Shown one piece after another: positions 5,421-7,223 of a stretch of DNA of 7,223 bases. The DNA comes from CBDVBD01 sp965372135 (GTDB lineage Bacteria; Electryoneota; RPQS01; CBDVBD01), in NCBI GenBank assembly GCA_965372135.1, contig CBDVBD010000161.1, positions 1 to 7,223 of the forward strand. The letters run 5' to 3'. Within the stretch, counting starts at the first letter, position 1; the number at the start of each line of letters is the position of its first letter. A program made the position numbers and the translations under genes. The notes beneath the pieces were generated by a model that was given only the letters and a program-made list of their open reading frames with translations, did no database searches and was not told the DNA's origin.

Positions 5421-7223
5421 TCAATCATTTAATCGTCGTTTCACACCTCTGCCGCCATACTGAAAATACCAGGGCTTTGGATCATCCGAGTGTGCTAAAT
5501 GCGGACGCGCCCATCCAGCCCAGGAAAAGGAATTGTCGGCGGGATTAGCTTGGGTGATGAATGAAACGGATACCTTCCGATCCGCCCATTGGGTTAACGG
5601 TATCTCGATAGGATGCCACTTCTGGTCTTCGGCTATGTATTTGGGATTAATTGTCTTGGATATCAGTTCGTGGGTCTCATCACGGTCTTTTAAAGTAATG
5701 ATGAAGCGCACTGCGTCGCCCTCACGCTTGTTCCATACCTCTGGATTCAATCCAGCGGCGGTTCTCAACACTGCATCCTTAGGCATGGTCAACTTATAGG
5801 TAATTGACGATGGTGGATGAGCCACCAACGTAACCACGTCGCCGGGTAATTCACCGAATGTGGTGATTTGGGTAAATTCAGGGTGTCCCGCTTTCCGCTT
5901 GGCATGTTTGAAATTATTCACAAAATCATACATGCCGGTTTTTTGCTTATCGATCTTGTTTCGCAGCGACATTCTGCGAATCCGCTCCATACTCTTCTGC
6001 AAGAGAGTTGCAGATAGTTGGGGTTGATGCAATATCGACATATCAGTCATATCGAGTGGCAACTGTTCCCCACGCAGGTAACCTTCCTTCTCCGCGAGAT
6101 TACTTAAGGGCGTTTTGGGAAACGGGTAAAACATGGTGGATTGGATGTAGTTGGGACGAATTTCCTTCATCAACCGGATAGTATCTTGAATTTGCTTAGG
6201 AGTTTCTTTGGGAAATCCGAACACCACGTAGGCAAGTGTGTAGATCCCCAACTCATCGGCTTTGCGAAAAAATCTGCGAATTTCGTCATTGGACATCTGG
6301 CGATTCAGCATTTCCCGTCGAAACTTCTCCTCGCCAACCTCCACTCCGGCTAACACCCCAACACACCCAGCATGTTTCAGCATTTCCATAATTTCATCAT
6401 CCACCATATCCACACGAAGCTGTATGTGAAACGGTAAATCGATCTTTTCCTTATACTGAGTGCAGAAGTCCCTGACCCATTCTTTCTTGAGGGGGAACAC
6501 TTCATCGTAGAACAGAAATCCCCGGGGCTCGAATATATCCACTGCTCGTTTCAGTTCGGCAATGGCACGCGGTACAGAGAATTTCCTCACCACCGGTCCC
6601 AATCCCTGGTATAACTCGTTCCACTGCGGATTGCAGCAATAAGTACAGGCATTCGGGCAGCCCCGTCCCAAACTGAGTTCCATATACCCGCCCGATTTGG
6701 GTATGATTGTGTCGGTATCGAAGATATCCCAATCGAGAAACGGCAGCACATCCAGATCGGGTATTGCTGGGCGTAGCGGATTTCTTACCTGGTTCGGACC
6801 ACCCCATAAGTTGGCGATATTGTCCGGTGAACGATCATGTGCCAGCGCATCCACCAGGTCGAATAAAGGTTCCTCTCCTTCCCCACGGATAATCCAATCG
6901 ATATTCGGGTTAGCAATTACTTCTTCCGGAACCAACGTCGGGTGATACCCCCCGCAGACGATGGTCGCGTCAGTGACCTTGCGAATATACCCTGCATACT
7001 CACGAGTGCACTGCCATTGATTCACCGTGACGGAAAAGCCCACCACATCAGGATCATACGCTGTCACTTGCGCCTGAAACTCTTCTTCGGCTATCGGTTG
7101 CGAAATATCTATCAGCGCAGTATCATGCCCCGCCTGTTTCAGAAGCGCCGACATGCTCGCTATTCCAGGCTGTATGTGGATGGAACACCCGGTCCCAACA
7201 TTGGGATAGACAAATAGGATTTT
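5421..7223 (-). CDS. B12-binding radical SAM protein, first of three paralogues (only the start codon is missing)
   Basis: The reading frame is open to the window edge. Its first visible residues, KILFVYPNVGTG, match residues 2-13 of the next gene (MKVLFVYPNIGSG), so almost certainly only the ATG lies outside and the full protein is about 601 residues. Using that numbering, residues 1-145 form a cobalamin-binding-type Rossmann domain (DPDVVGFSV, VCGGYHPTLVPEE, RGEGEE). Residues about 180-400 form the radical SAM barrel, with cluster cysteines C190, C194 and C197 in GCPNACTYCCNPQW. A Lys-rich linker at about 423-447 leads to a beta-rich module at about 455-577, followed by a DDPKPWYF tail and a basic end (VKRRLND). 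The family uses SAM and cobalamin for methylations or rearrangements; the substrate here is unknown. The usual DxHxxG cobalamin motif is absent. The barrel motif GVEVGEE differs from GVEAGNE in both paralogues. An internal Met at 7154 is not the start, because it would delete the first beta strand. Confidence 0.9.
   Translation of the reverse strand, partial: KILFVYPNVGTGCSIHIQPGIASMSALLKQAGHDTALIDISQPIAEEEFQAQVTAYDPDVVGFSVTVNQWQCTREYAGYIRKVTDATIVCGGYHPTLVPEEVIANPNIDWIIRGEGEEPLFDLVDALAHDRSPDNIANLWGGPNQVRNPLRPAIPDLDVLPFLDWDIFDTDTIIPKSGGYMELSLGRGCPNACTYCCNPQWNELYQGLGPVVRKFSVPRAIAELKRAVDIFEPRGFLFYDEVFPLKKEWVRDFCTQYKEKIDLPFHIQLRVDMVDDEIMEMLKHAGCVGVLAGVEVGEEKFRREMLNRQMSNDEIRRFFRKADELGIYTLAYVVFGFPKETPKQIQDTIRLMKEIRPNYIQSTMFYPFPKTPLSNLAEKEGYLRGEQLPLDMTDMSILHQPQLSATLLQKSMERIRRMSLRNKIDKQKTGMYDFVNNFKHAKRKAGHPEFTQITTFGELPGDVVTLVAHPPSSITYKLTMPKDAVLRTAAGLNPEVWNKREGDAVRFIITLKDRDETHELISKTINPKYIAEDQKWHPIEIPLTQWADRKVSVSFITQANPADNSFSWAGWARPHLAHSDDPKPWYFQYGGRGVKRRLND

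Larger units (their letters stand above)
3615..7223 (-). repeat. diverged tandem gene duplication (two radical SAM paralogues)
   Basis: The two adjacent genes at 5421-7223 and 3615-5408 are about 1.8 kb each. They align without gaps from the N-terminus to the cluster cysteines (C190/C194/C197 in both, allowing for the missing Met), and share linker, C-terminal module and DDPxPWYF tail. By eye the barrel regions are roughly 60% identical in protein. The DNA is well diverged, so the duplication is old and not an assembly duplicate. The third paralogue at 1882-3618 is a more distant copy of the same architecture. Confidence 0.85.

Noticed and set aside
6502..6807. Minus-strand open frames in other frames within the radical SAM genes (also 3146-3409 and 4895-5239)
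   Set aside because: They lie entirely inside the radical SAM genes in a different frame. They show no motifs or start signals.
7152..7154. Internal ATG as the start of the first radical SAM gene
   Set aside because: The frame continues upstream to the window edge with KILFVYPNVGTG, which aligns with the N-terminus of both paralogues, so the true start is one codon beyond the edge.
3615..7223. The two similar neighbouring genes as an assembly artefact
   Set aside because: The copies differ throughout in protein and at many third-codon positions, and have different C-termini, so they are genuine diverged paralogues.

Overview
The window is one densely packed block of six genes, all on the minus strand, so transcription runs from high to low coordinates. 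In that order they are: (1) a cobalamin-binding radical SAM protein that lacks only its start codon at the right edge (5421-7223); (2) a close paralogue (3615-5408); (3) a more divergent paralogue (1882-3618); (4) a class I SAM-dependent methyltransferase (1190-1882); (5) a family 2 glycosyltransferase (204-1172); (6) the N-terminus of an exported protein cut off by the left edge (1-185). Junctions are a 12-nt gap, a 4-nt overlap, a 1-nt overlap, a 17-nt gap and an 18-nt gap. This is the architecture of a single operon that starts outside the window. No stretch over 20 nt is left without a gene, and I see no promoter, terminator, RNA gene, CRISPR array or insertion sequence.

The notable feature is the set of three consecutive B12-binding/radical SAM enzymes. 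Each has an N-terminal Rossmann-like cobalamin domain, a central radical SAM barrel with a CxxxCxxC iron-sulfur motif, and an additional C-terminal beta-rich module of roughly 110-120 residues. That module looks like a jelly-roll or carbohydrate-binding-type domain and is not a standard part of these enzymes. The first two genes are an old tandem duplication, roughly 60% identical by eye in the core. The third keeps the domain order but has diverged in the linker and tail.

The genes could work together as follows (inference). The glycosyltransferase and soluble methyltransferase suggest a pathway building or decorating a surface glycan, glycolipid or secondary metabolite. The radical SAM enzymes would carry out difficult C- or P-methylations or rearrangements on it, with the C-terminal modules perhaps recognising a sugar or polymer substrate. 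The exported protein has an SD site immediately after the glycosyltransferase gene. Its visible end resembles the start of an NHL beta-propeller repeat.

The organism is a bacterium of intermediate GC, judged by eye. Expanded B12-radical SAM families with appended beta-rich modules fit an uncultivated lineage such as Candidatus Poribacteria or a similar environmental phylum. That placement is a low-confidence impression and nothing in the window (no rRNA or marker gene) fixes the taxonomy.
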